DNA of 64,000 bases from Sedimentitalea nanhaiensis DSM 24252 (GTDB lineage: Bacteria > Pseudomonadota > Alphaproteobacteria > Rhodobacterales > Rhodobacteraceae). This document shows positions 17,947-25,747 of the stretch, in pieces. Made by a program: the position numbers and the translations under genes. The notes beneath the pieces were generated by a model, which was not told where the DNA came from, searched no databases, and saw nothing but the letters and a program-made list of their open reading frames with translations. Within the stretch, counting starts at the first letter, position 1. Every line of letters starts with the position of its first letter. Location: the NCBI RefSeq assembly GCF_000473225.1, contig NZ_KI421509.1, forward strand, positions 3,180,868 to 3,244,867, in the 5' to 3' direction.

Positions 17947-19380
17947 TCAGCCGCCGTCATTCAGCGCGCCGTTTTTCCAGTTTCCGGTCGCTTCCTGCCC
18001 ACTGGAATAGCGCATCGTGCCGTTGCCCTGGCGTTTTCCGTCCTTAAAGCTGCCTTCGTAAACGTCGCCATTGGCATAGGTGGCAACACCTTCGCCGTTG
18101 ATCTCGCCATTCTGCCATTGACCGGCGTATTTAAATCCGTTTGCCATCACGATCTCGCCGGTGCCGTGGCGCAGGTTGGCCTGAAACTGGCCGGTATAAA
18201 CGGTGCCATCGGCATAGGTTGCCTCGCCGGTGCCGTCGCGCTGACCCTGTGCCCATTCGCCTTCATAGCGGTAGCCATCGGAATAGGTCATCACGCCCTG
18301 TCCGTGGTTCAAGGCGTTCTTGAATTCGCCCTTGTAGACCACGCCGTTGGGATAGGTTGCCGTGCCGGTGCCATCGATCACGCCCGCGGCCCAGCTGCCC
18401 TCGTATGTTGCTCCGTCGGGATAGGTGATCTTGCCGGTGCCGTCCGCGAGATCGGCAATGAAGTCCCCGACATAGACCGAGCCGTCCGGATAGGTGACCT
18501 TGCCCGTGCCTTCGATCTGGCCGGCCTTCCAGTCGCCGATATAGACATAGCCATCGGTGCCGGTGAACGTTCCGACCCCGTCGCGGCGGTCTTCGGTGAA
18601 ATCGCCATCATAGATATCGCCATTGGCATATTCCACCCGGCCTTTGCCCTGCCGCCGACCGCCGACGAACTGGCCTGTATAGACGTCGCCATTGGGTTGG
18701 GTCAGCTTGCCGCTGCCATCGAACTGGTCGTTGCTCCAGCTGCCGACATAAATCAGCCCGTCCGGCAGGGTCAGCTTGCCCTGACCGCTGCGCTTGCCGG
18801 ACTTGATCTCGCCGTCATAGACCGCGCCGTCGGAATAGGTGATGACCCCTTTGCCTTGCTTGGCGCCCTGAACCCAGTCGCCGGTGTATTCATAGCCCGT
18901 CGGGGTGCGCATGGTGCCGGTGCCGTGGTGTTGCGCGTTCTGAAAGCCGCCTTCATAGTGCACGCCGTTGGCGTAGGTCGCGATGCCCTGACCCTGGATC
19001 ACGCCGTCAGCCCATTCGCCCTCGTAGGTTCCGCCGTCGGCAAAAGTGATCTTGCCCACGCCTTCCGGTTTGCCCTTTGCGAACTCGCCTTCGTAGATCG
19101 CGCCGTTGGGAAACCGGGCCACGCCCTTGCCCTTGATTTCTCCATCGACCCATTCGCCGGTGTATTCATAGCCGTTGGGCAGGGTGTAGGTGCCGGTGCC
19201 GTGCTGCAAGCCACCTCGAAAGGTGCCATTATAGACCCCGCCGATGTCGTCCTGCGTGGTCAGCACGTCGCCGTCCTGCGCCTGCGCGAGGCTGGCCGCG
19301 CCCAGGGTCAGCGACAGCACGAGGGCCGCAGACAGGAGTAATCCTGGCCCGGTGAGGCGAAAGGTTCCGAGATGAGTCAT
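17947..19380 (-). CDS. Exported MORN-repeat protein
   Basis: 477 residues from ATG 19380. A signal peptide (hydrophobic about 13-33, ending SLAQAQ) is followed by about 18 to 19 tandem MORN repeats of exactly 23 residues, each of the form YxGxWxxGxxxGxGxxxYxNG (for example YEYTGEWVDGEIKGKG). The repeats fill the whole mature chain from about residue 46. MORN repeats form an extended beta sheet used for membrane or protein contact; several are in proteins that contact phospholipids. No catalytic domain is present. A longer open frame extends upstream but contains nadE-side sequence in a wrong frame; ATG 19380 gives the signal peptide. Divergent from nadE, so probably its own promoter. Confidence 0.85.
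   Translation of the reverse strand: MTHLGTFRLTGPGLLLSAALVLSLTLGAASLAQAQDGDVLTTQDDIGGVYNGTFRGGLQHGTGTYTLPNGYEYTGEWVDGEIKGKGVARFPNGAIYEGEFAKGKPEGVGKITFADGGTYEGEWADGVIQGQGIATYANGVHYEGGFQNAQHHGTGTMRTPTGYEYTGDWVQGAKQGKGVITYSDGAVYDGEIKSGKRSGQGKLTLPDGLIYVGSWSNDQFDGSGKLTQPNGDVYTGQFVGGRRQGKGRVEYANGDIYDGDFTEDRRDGVGTFTGTDGYVYIGDWKAGQIEGTGKVTYPDGSVYVGDFIADLADGTGKITYPDGATYEGSWAAGVIDGTGTATYPNGVVYKGEFKNALNHGQGVMTYSDGYRYEGEWAQGQRDGTGEATYADGTVYTGQFQANLRHGTGEIVMANGFKYAGQWQNGEINGEGVATYANGDVYEGSFKDGKRQGNGTMRYSSGQEATGNWKNGALNDGG
17956..19241 (-). repeat. 69-bp tandem coding repeat of the MORN gene
   Basis: The repeat unit of 23 codons recurs 18 to 19 times without interruption, visible in the DNA as recurring TATACC-like 'tatgag/tata gac' and 'gccattggcata' segments with 69-bp spacing. 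The copies are diverged, so this is an old array rather than a recent expansion. Confidence 0.75.
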
Positions 19381-19536
19381 GAAATGGTCCGTTGCCCCGC
19401 AATTGTCCGGCGTCGTGTCATCTGCGGGGAAATTAGGCCAGCACAGGCGCAGGGGCAATGTCTTTTGGTCATGTTGTCTTTCCCTCACGGTCTGATCTGG
19501 TAAATGGCATGCAACAGGGAATGGCATGAGGGCAGG

Positions 19537-21195
19537 ATGGCTGACCGATTTCGCGTGACATTGGCGCAGTTGAACCCGGTGGTCGGGGATCTGGCGGGCA
19601 ACGCCGCCAAGGCTCGCGCCGCTTGGCGGCGGGGGGCCGATGCGGGGGCCGATCTCGTGGCGCTGCCGGAAATGTTCATCACCGGCTATAACGCACAAGA
19701 CCTTGTGATGAAGCCCGCCTTTCACACTGCTGCCATCGAGGCGATGCGGGCGCTGGCCGCCGACTGCGCCGATGGCCCGGCGCTGGCCATCGGCGGTCCG
19801 TGGCTGGAAGGGGCGCAGCTGTACAACGCCTATCTGATCCTGAAGGGCGGCCAGATCGTCAGTACGGTACGCAAGCATCACCTGCCCAATGAAACCGTAT
19901 TCGACGAGGTGCGGATATTTGACGCCGGACCGCTGGGCGGACCCTATGCGGTGGGCAACGTGCGCATCGGCAGCCCGATCTGCGAGGATGCCTGGCATGA
20001 GGACGTTGCCGAGACCCTGGCCGAAACGGGGGCCGAGTTCCTGCTGGTCCCGAACGGTTCTCCCTATTACCGCGGCAAGTTCGAAACCCGGTTGAACCAT
20101 ATGGTTGCGCGGGTCGTCGAAACGGGTCTGCCGCTGATCTATCTGAACATGGTGGGCGGACAGGACGATCAGGTGTTCGATGGCGGGACATTCGCCTTGA
20201 ACCCGGGCGGTGAACTGGCGTTGCAGATGCCCTTTTTTGAGGAAGATGTCACCCATCTGGATCTGGAACGCGGCGAGACAGGCTGGCGCATCGTGCCGGG
20301 TGTGGAACATGCCCATCCCGATGCGTATGAGCAGGATTACCATGCCATGGTTCTCGCCCTGCGCGATTATATGGCCAAGACCGGGTTCAAAAAGGTGCTG
20401 CTGGGCCTTTCAGGCGGGGTGGACAGCGCAATTGTGGCCGCAATCGCGGTGGACGCATTGGGGGCGGATAATGTGCGCTGCGTCATGCTGCCGTCGGAAT
20501 ACACCAGCGCCGAAAGTCTTGAGGACGCCGAGGCGGTTGCCGGTGCGCTGGGGTGCCGATACGATTATGTGCCGATCAGCGAAGGGCGGGCCGCGATCAC
20601 CAGCACGCTGGCACCGTTGTTCGAAGGGTTGGAACCCGGCCTGACCGAGGAGAACATCCAGTCCCGCCTGCGCGGGTTGCTGTTGATGGCGATGAGCAAC
20701 AAATTCGGCGAGATGTTGCTGACCACCGGCAATAAATCCGAAGTTGCGGTGGGTTATGCCACGATCTATGGCGACATGGCGGGCGGTTACAACCCGATCA
20801 AGGATCTGTACAAGACCCGCGTGTTTCAGACCTGCCGCTGGCGCAATGCCAATCACCGCGACTGGATGATGGGCCCTGCGGGCGAGGTGATCCGCGCGGG
20901 CGTGATCGACAAGCCGCCATCGGCCGAGCTGCGCGAGGATCAGAAGGACAGCGACAGCTTGCCGGATTATCCGGATCTGGACGCAATGCTTGAGATTTTG
21001 GTGGATCGCGACGGCTCGATCGCCGATTGCGTGGCTGCGGGGTTCGACCGGACCACGGCCAAGAAGGTTGAGCATCTGATCTATATCAGCGAATACAAGC
21101 GGTTTCAGTCCGCCCCCGGTGTGCGGCTGACCAAGGGGGCGTTCTGGCTGGATCGGCGGTATCCCATCGTTAACCGATGGCGCGACCCCGGCTGA
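19537..21195 (+). CDS. nadE: Glutamine-dependent NAD+ synthetase
   Basis: 552 residues from ATG 19537. The N-terminal nitrilase-type glutaminase domain has VALPEMFITGYNAQDL (catalytic Glu), the lysine in TVRKHHLPN and the nucleophile in GSPICEDAWHED. The C-terminal synthetase domain has the ATP pyrophosphatase motif GLSGGVDSAI, then LLTTGNKSEVAVGYATIYGD and DLYKTRVF. It amidates nicotinic acid adenine dinucleotide to NAD+ using glutamine nitrogen channelled between domains. AGGAT-type ribosome site precedes the ATG; an earlier ATG at 19504 would add eleven residues with no support. Confidence 0.96.
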   Translation: MADRFRVTLAQLNPVVGDLAGNAAKARAAWRRGADAGADLVALPEMFITGYNAQDLVMKPAFHTAAIEAMRALAADCADGPALAIGGPWLEGAQLYNAYLILKGGQIVSTVRKHHLPNETVFDEVRIFDAGPLGGPYAVGNVRIGSPICEDAWHEDVAETLAETGAEFLLVPNGSPYYRGKFETRLNHMVARVVETGLPLIYLNMVGGQDDQVFDGGTFALNPGGELALQMPFFEEDVTHLDLERGETGWRIVPGVEHAHPDAYEQDYHAMVLALRDYMAKTGFKKVLLGLSGGVDSAIVAAIAVDALGADNVRCVMLPSEYTSAESLEDAEAVAGALGCRYDYVPISEGRAAITSTLAPLFEGLEPGLTEENIQSRLRGLLLMAMSNKFGEMLLTTGNKSEVAVGYATIYGDMAGGYNPIKDLYKTRVFQTCRWRNANHRDWMMGPAGEVIRAGVIDKPPSAELREDQKDSDSLPDYPDLDAMLEILVDRDGSIADCVAAGFDRTTAKKVEHLIYISEYKRFQSAPGVRLTKGAFWLDRRYPIVNRWRDPG

Positions 21196-21216
21196 GCGCA
21201 AGGCCCGGTCCGGCGC

Positions 21217-21609
21217 TCATTCCCACCACCGGTCGATTTGTGCAATGTCGTCGTCGGACCAGCCAAAGTGATGGGCAAATTCGTGGATCGTGACATGGGC
21301 AATCAGGTCGTCCAGCGCGACATCGCCCCGCTCGCGCCATTCGGCAAGAATCGGCTGGCGAAACAGCCAGACCAGATCTGGCCCCATGGGCTGATCCCAG
21401 ACGGATTTCTGGGTCAGAGGCACGCCCTCGTACAGTCCGGTCAACTGCAACCGGTCGGCCATTCCCAAGTCACGCAGCATCGGCGTATCCGGCCAATCCA
21501 CAACCCGCACCGCGACCGCGTCAGCTGCAGGGTGAAAGGCAGGTGGCAGGTCCGACACCGTGGCACGGGCAATGATTTCGAAATGGGCAAGTGACGTATC
21601 CTGGGTCAT
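21217..21609 (-). CDS. Small zincin-like metallopeptidase family protein (Zincin_1 type)
   Basis: 130 residues from ATG 21609 (ATG 21618 is an alternative). The C-terminal IHEFAHHFGWSDDDI carries an HExxHxxGxxDxxI motif, the zinc-binding signature of the small single-domain metallopeptidase family found in many alphaproteobacteria and actinobacteria. LTGLYEGVPLTQKSV and PDLVWLFRQPIL precede it, as in that family. The protein lacks a signal peptide. Substrates are unknown. It is convergent with nadE, 21 bp away. Confidence 0.8.
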   Translation of the reverse strand: MTQDTSLAHFEIIARATVSDLPPAFHPAADAVAVRVVDWPDTPMLRDLGMADRLQLTGLYEGVPLTQKSVWDQPMGPDLVWLFRQPILAEWRERGDVALDDLIAHVTIHEFAHHFGWSDDDIAQIDRWWE

Positions 21610-21729
21610 TGGGTGCATATGCCCATTGCCAGCGGTCTAGGGAAGGGGGGGCCACTTGTCCGGCCGTGGCGCGGCGATGGCAGCGGGATCAGGCCCGGCA
21701 TCCGGTCCGGACCCGGCCCCGGCGCGTCG

Positions 21730-22656
21730 CTACAGCATCAGCTGATAGCTGTGCGGCACATAGCGATAGCCATCTCCGTCGGTCTGCACATACCCAACTG
21801 CGGGCCAGGGCATGTGATAGCCGATCATCGGCACGGTGTCGGCGGCCAGCATATCCAGCAGCCTGCGCCGGGTTTTGGCGGCCATCTCCTTGTCGCGGTC
21901 GAACTTGACCTCCCAGTCCGGGTGCGCCAGGGACCACACGTAATGGTTGGCAAAATCCGCGCCCAGCAACAGCTGTTTGCCACCGCTTTCAAGCATATAG
22001 GCCATGTGACCCGGCGTATGGCCGAACGCCTCGATTGCCGTGATGCCGCGGGCAACATCGGCGCCGCCCGCGATCATGGCGGTCTGTTCTGCCAACGGGC
22101 GCATCTGGGTCTCGAATGTGTCGTTCCCGGCCATGTCCCAGGCGTCGAATTCCACCGACCCGGTGACGTAGCGTGCGTTGGGATAGGTCGGGGCGTCGCC
22201 GTTCATCAGCCCGCCGATATGATCGCCGTGCATATGGGTGATCACCACGATATCAACCATGTCCGGCGTATATCCCGCGGCGGTCAGTGCCGCCGTGGTT
22301 CCCACAGCCGACAGCCCGGTGTCAAAAAGGATCAGCTCGGACCCTGTGTTGACCAGGGTCGGGGTAAAGAAGAACCGGGCCCGGTCGATGGGCAGATTTG
22401 CGTCGGCGGAGACCTTGGCGAATTCTTCGGGTGACGCGTTCATGCCGAAGATCTGCTGCGGATCCGGGACCGTTCGGCTGCCGGCCAGAATGGTGGTGAC
22501 CTCGAAATCGCCCAGCTTAAGGCGGTTGAAGGGCGCGCTTGCGGCCCCCATCATCGGGGCGGCGGCACGCGACGCCGTTGCTGCAACGGTCAGCGGCAGC
22601 GCGGCGGCGCCGACCATCGCGGCGCGGCGGGTGATCTGGGCATTCGTTCTGGACAT
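21730..22656 (-). CDS. Exported metallo-beta-lactamase fold hydrolase
   Basis: 308 residues from ATG 22656. A twin-arginine-type leader (ITRRAAMVGAAAL, residues 8-20) suggests Tat export. The metal motif THMHGDHIGG is followed by the third histidine in GHTPGHMAYML and an Asp in LLLGADFANHYV, complete for a two-metal site. This arrangement is shared by lactonases, thiolases and other MBL-fold hydrolases, and substrate cannot be read from sequence; the Tat leader and lack of the beta-lactamase pattern make it a hydrolase of unknown specificity. Monocistronic, divergent from the DUF1801 gene with about 115 bp between. Confidence 0.82.
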   Translation of the reverse strand: MSRTNAQITRRAAMVGAAALPLTVAATASRAAAPMMGAASAPFNRLKLGDFEVTTILAGSRTVPDPQQIFGMNASPEEFAKVSADANLPIDRARFFFTPTLVNTGSELILFDTGLSAVGTTAALTAAGYTPDMVDIVVITHMHGDHIGGLMNGDAPTYPNARYVTGSVEFDAWDMAGNDTFETQMRPLAEQTAMIAGGADVARGITAIEAFGHTPGHMAYMLESGGKQLLLGADFANHYVWSLAHPDWEVKFDRDKEMAAKTRRRLLDMLAADTVPMIGYHMPWPAVGYVQTDGDGYRYVPHSYQLML

Positions 22657-22772
22657 GTCTGGATCCTCTGGGTGTGATCGGTATTCGAGACATAGCGTGT
22701 ATCGCGCCGTGGGCGACTGACAAATTTGCGAGGTTCCTGTCCGTGCGCGCACTCTGTGATAGGCTGAAAGGC

Positions 22773-23201
22773 ATGACCCGGAACAAGACCCAACAGAACA
22801 ATGCCGATGTAGAGGCGTTTCTGAGCACTGTTCTGCCCGCGCACAAGGCAGAGGATGCGCGCCGGTTGGATCGGCTTTTTCAGGAGGTTTCCGGCTTTGC
22901 CCCACGCATGTGGGGCGCGTCGATCATCGGCTATGGGCGGTACTGCTATGTCTATGACAGCGTGCGGCAGGGGGACTTGCTGGCCACCGGGTTCGCACCG
23001 CGCAAGGCGGCATTTTCGATTTATATCCTGCCTGGGTACACGGATTTCAGTTCAATTCTGGACCGGCTGGGCAAACACCGCATCGGCAAGTCCTGCCTGT
23101 ATGTGGCCAAGCTGGCCGATATCGACTTGGGGGTTCTGGCCAGACTGATCCGTGCCGGGCTGGACGATCTGGACCAAAGGTGGCCTGTTCATCCGGTCTG
23201 A
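22773..23201 (+). CDS. DUF1801 domain protein
   Basis: 142 residues from ATG 22773. The pattern ADVEAFLSTV, RMWGASIIGYGRYCY, LLATGFAPRKAAFSIYI and GKSCLYVAKLADIDL is the DUF1801 (YdhG/YobT-like) fold, found in many bacteria without an assigned role. No signal peptide or membrane segment. The distance to gltX is about 60 bp, on the same strand, so it may be co-transcribed with it. An ATG at 22674 in the same frame is less likely because it begins in the upstream region with no ribosome site. Confidence 0.75.
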   Translation: MTRNKTQQNNADVEAFLSTVLPAHKAEDARRLDRLFQEVSGFAPRMWGASIIGYGRYCYVYDSVRQGDLLATGFAPRKAAFSIYILPGYTDFSSILDRLGKHRIGKSCLYVAKLADIDLGVLARLIRAGLDDLDQRWPVHPV

Positions 23202-23263
23202 ACTGCGGGTCGCTGGACAAAGGCGCGGCCCTGTGACAACAGATCGCGCAACAGGAGACAGCC

Positions 23264-24592
23264 ATGACCACCACCCGCTTTGCCCCTTCGCCCACCGGTT
23301 ACATCCATATCGGAAACCTGCGCACGGCGCTGATGAACTATCTGATCGCCCGCAAGGCCGGCGGAACCTTTATCCTGCGCATCGACGATACCGATCCCGA
23401 GCGGTCGAAAGAAGAATACGTCGACGCGATCAAGCGGGATCTGGAATGGTTGGGTCTGCATTGGGACCGGGTCGAGCGACAGTCGCAAAGGCTGGACCGG
23501 TATGCCGAGGCCGCCGACCGTCTGCGTGAAATGGGGCGGTTCTACGAGGCTTTCGAGACCCCCACGGAACTGGATCTGAAGCGCAAGAAGAAGCAACTGA
23601 ACATGGGCAAGCCGCCGGTCTATGACCGCGCCGCGCTGGCGCTCAGCGAGGCCGAAAAGGATGCGCTGCGGGCCGAACGCGGGCAGGGTGTATGGCGGTT
23701 CAAGCTGGATCACGAGCGGATCGAATGGCCCGACGGGATCCTGGGCGACATTTCGATAGACGCCGCCAGCGTCAGCGACCCGGTGCTGATCAAGGCCGAC
23801 GGGCAGGTGCTGTATACGCTGGCCTCGGTGGTGGATGACACGGAAATGGGGGTGACCAACGTTGTGCGTGGGTCGGATCATGTCACCAACACGGCGACGC
23901 AGATTCAGATCATCAGGGCGCTGGGCGGAACGGTGCCGCAATTTGCCCATCATTCGCTGCTGACCGGGCCGCAGGGCGAAGCCCTGAGCAAGCGACTGGG
24001 GGTGCTGGCCCTGCGCGACCTGCGCGAACGCGGCGTGCAGCCGATGGCGCTGCTCAGCCTGATGGCGCGGTTGGGGTCTTCGGATCCGGTCGAGCTGCGC
24101 ACAGAGATGAGCGAGTTGATCGACGGGTTCGACATCACCCGGTTTGGCAGTGCGCCCACCAAGTTCGATGTCGAAGATCTGTTCCCTCTGACCGCGCATT
24201 ATCTGCAGGGGCTGCCGCTGTCGGCTGTGCGCGATCACGTGGCGGCACTGGGTGTGCCTGACGATCTGGCCGAACCCTTCTGGCTGATGGCGCGCGACAA
24301 CATTACAACGCTGGCCGATCTGCGAGGCTGGTGGGAGTTGTGCCGCGACGGGGCCGATCCGCTGATCGCGGATGAGGACCGAGCGTTTATCGCCGAGGCG
24401 ATGGGTCTGCTGCCCGATGGCCCGTTTGACGTCGACACATGGAGCACCTGGACGGCCGCGGTCAAAGACGCAACCGGGCGCAAGGGCAAAGGCCTGTTCA
24501 TGCCGCTGCGCAAGGCTGTCACAGGGCGCGAACGTGGGCCAGAGATGGCCGCCCTGATGCCGCTGTTACAGGTGGTGCGCGCCCGCGCCTGA
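23264..24592 (+). CDS. gltX: Glutamyl-tRNA synthetase
   Basis: 442 residues, class I aminoacyl-tRNA synthetase. The HIGH-type motif is in FAPSPTGYIHIGNLRT and the KMSKS-type loop is GEALSKRLG. RIDDTDPERS and GSDHVTNTATQ are further GluRS landmarks. It charges tRNA-Glu and starts with CAGGAG-type spacing before ATG. The length is at the short end for bacterial GluRS; Rhodobacteraceae often encode two GluRS paralogues and this may be the shorter. The ALSKRLG sequence replaces the canonical KLSKR lysine, common in this group's second copy. Confidence 0.9.
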   Translation: MTTTRFAPSPTGYIHIGNLRTALMNYLIARKAGGTFILRIDDTDPERSKEEYVDAIKRDLEWLGLHWDRVERQSQRLDRYAEAADRLREMGRFYEAFETPTELDLKRKKKQLNMGKPPVYDRAALALSEAEKDALRAERGQGVWRFKLDHERIEWPDGILGDISIDAASVSDPVLIKADGQVLYTLASVVDDTEMGVTNVVRGSDHVTNTATQIQIIRALGGTVPQFAHHSLLTGPQGEALSKRLGVLALRDLRERGVQPMALLSLMARLGSSDPVELRTEMSELIDGFDITRFGSAPTKFDVEDLFPLTAHYLQGLPLSAVRDHVAALGVPDDLAEPFWLMARDNITTLADLRGWWELCRDGADPLIADEDRAFIAEAMGLLPDGPFDVDTWSTWTAAVKDATGRKGKGLFMPLRKAVTGRERGPEMAALMPLLQVVRARA

Positions 24593-24631
24593 GGCGGGCG
24601 CATCCGGTGCGGGTCCCGGCGGGGTGGCCGG

Positions 24632-25207
24632 TCAGGACGTGGGCATCACGGTCCGCACGCCAACCCCGGACAGCCGGTCGTCGACAAATGCGGTTTCGCT
24701 CGGTGACAGTTGCCGATGGCGCGGATAGCGCGGTTCCGCGCGGTCGTTGAGCACAGGCGTCTCCCATCCCTGTGTGGTTTCAAAGAAGCGTTCCGCACCA
24801 TCCGGGCCGAATTCGTGCAGATACCCCTGAACCACGACGTCGATATAGCTGAGCAGGATCGGATAGCGGTCGGTCGGCTGCGTGTGCCGATCCTCGGGGA
24901 CCGCATAGACCGCCACGTCGATCCCGTCGCCCAGTGCATGGTCGACTGAGCCGTTGGCGGGCACCCGATCATAGGCCCATTCACGTTTGTCCAGCGCCAG
25001 CCAGTCTCCGTCAGGGACATGGGCAATCATGCCATCGATGACGCATCCGGGCGCGGGAATGGCCGTCAGAAACGCGACCGAGCGCAGATCGGTGTGCCGC
25101 CATGCCCGACACCAGCCGGACAACTGCGCCGGTTGCGGATTGGCAAAATCATGCGTGGTACGGTTCACCAGGCTGCCATATCCAAAGAAATAGGGATCTG
25201 TTGTCAT
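24632..25207 (-). CDS. Gamma-glutamylcyclotransferase-like (AIG2/GGCT fold) protein
   Basis: 191 residues. The N-terminal FFGYGSLVNR is the substrate loop of the GGCT/AIG2 fold (consensus YGSL), followed by GWCRAWRHTD and IDGMIAHVPDGDWLALDKREWAYDR with the acidic residue expected at the active site (Glu in KREW). Such enzymes cyclise gamma-glutamyl amines or dipeptides. The C-terminal half, with VQGYLHEFGPDG and LSPSETAFVDDRL, is longer than in simple GGCT. The gene stands alone, divergent from the NsrR-like gene; the FNR-like box between them is placed for the other gene. Confidence 0.65.
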   Translation of the reverse strand: MTTDPYFFGYGSLVNRTTHDFANPQPAQLSGWCRAWRHTDLRSVAFLTAIPAPGCVIDGMIAHVPDGDWLALDKREWAYDRVPANGSVDHALGDGIDVAVYAVPEDRHTQPTDRYPILLSYIDVVVQGYLHEFGPDGAERFFETTQGWETPVLNDRAEPRYPRHRQLSPSETAFVDDRLSGVGVRTVMPTS

Positions 25208-25227
25208 CCGGGTGCACCATTGTCTTA

Positions 25228-25241
25228 TTGATGTAAGTCAA
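25228..25241 (+). promoter_or_regulatory. FNR/NNR-type palindrome upstream of the NsrR-like gene
   Basis: TTGATGTAAGTCAA fits TTGAT-N4-ATCAA with one mismatch. Its centre is about 66 bp before the ATG of the nsrR-like gene; if used at -41.5, transcription would start near 25276, leaving a short leader, whereas for the minus-strand gene the start would fall inside its coding region. A GATATG hexamer near 25257 is a possible -10 element. Confidence 0.55.
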
Positions 25242-25300
25242 ACCAACTTTTGCAGCGATATGCGACAAACTTCAATCAGGGCTATGCGAGGAGCGATCCC

Positions 25301-25747
25301 ATGCGAATCACCAAGCGGACAAATATCGCGGTTCGGTTGCTGATGTATTGCGCCACCAATGGTGGCCGGTTGGTGACCAAGGCCGAGATTGCGCAATGTT
25401 GCAACATTTCCGAGAATCACCTTGCGCAGGTCATCAATCAATTGAGCCAGCTGAACTATCTCAGCACCCAGAGAGGGCGGAACGGCGGCATGAGTCTGGG
25501 CCGCCCGGCCGCCGATATCCGCATCGGGGATGTCTTTCGCGATGTCGAGGGCGGGCTGCCGATCGCAGAATGCTTCGCGGATGCGGATAACACCTGTCCG
25601 CTGGTGTCGGCCTGTCGTCTGCGCGTGGCGCTGACCGACGCGGCACAGGCGTTCTATGCGTCGCTGGATGCGATTTCGCTGGACTCGCTGGTCTGTGACA
25701 ATTTTGACCTGATCAAGATCCTCCAGCCGGCATCCTGTCCGCGCTGA
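25301..25747 (+). CDS. nsrR: Rrf2 family regulator, NsrR type (nitric-oxide sensor)
   Basis: 148 residues from ATG 25301. The N-terminal winged helix (RITKRTNIAVRLLMYCA, TKAEIAQCCNISENHLAQV, GRNGGMSLG) is Rrf2. Cys91, Cys99 and Cys105 (in ECFADADNTC and SAC) have the C-x7-C-x5-C spacing of NsrR proteins such as that of Bacillus, where they hold an [4Fe-4S] cluster that reacts with NO. This separates it from IscR. NsrR usually represses NO-defence genes. The ATG at 25301 has GAGGAG before it. It is tail to tail with the ABC permease at 25748, with no gap. An FNR-like box upstream and a nir-nor island 7 kb away suggest a shared NO response, though no target is in its neighbourhood. Confidence 0.75.
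   Translation: MRITKRTNIAVRLLMYCATNGGRLVTKAEIAQCCNISENHLAQVINQLSQLNYLSTQRGRNGGMSLGRPAADIRIGDVFRDVEGGLPIAECFADADNTCPLVSACRLRVALTDAAQAFYASLDAISLDSLVCDNFDLIKILQPASCPR

Noticed and set aside
17461-19341. 626-codon plus-strand frame opposite the MORN gene with its own internal repeats
   Set aside because: The repeats (AVGIGxLAGAV-like) are the reverse complement of MORN repeats; no start region or function.
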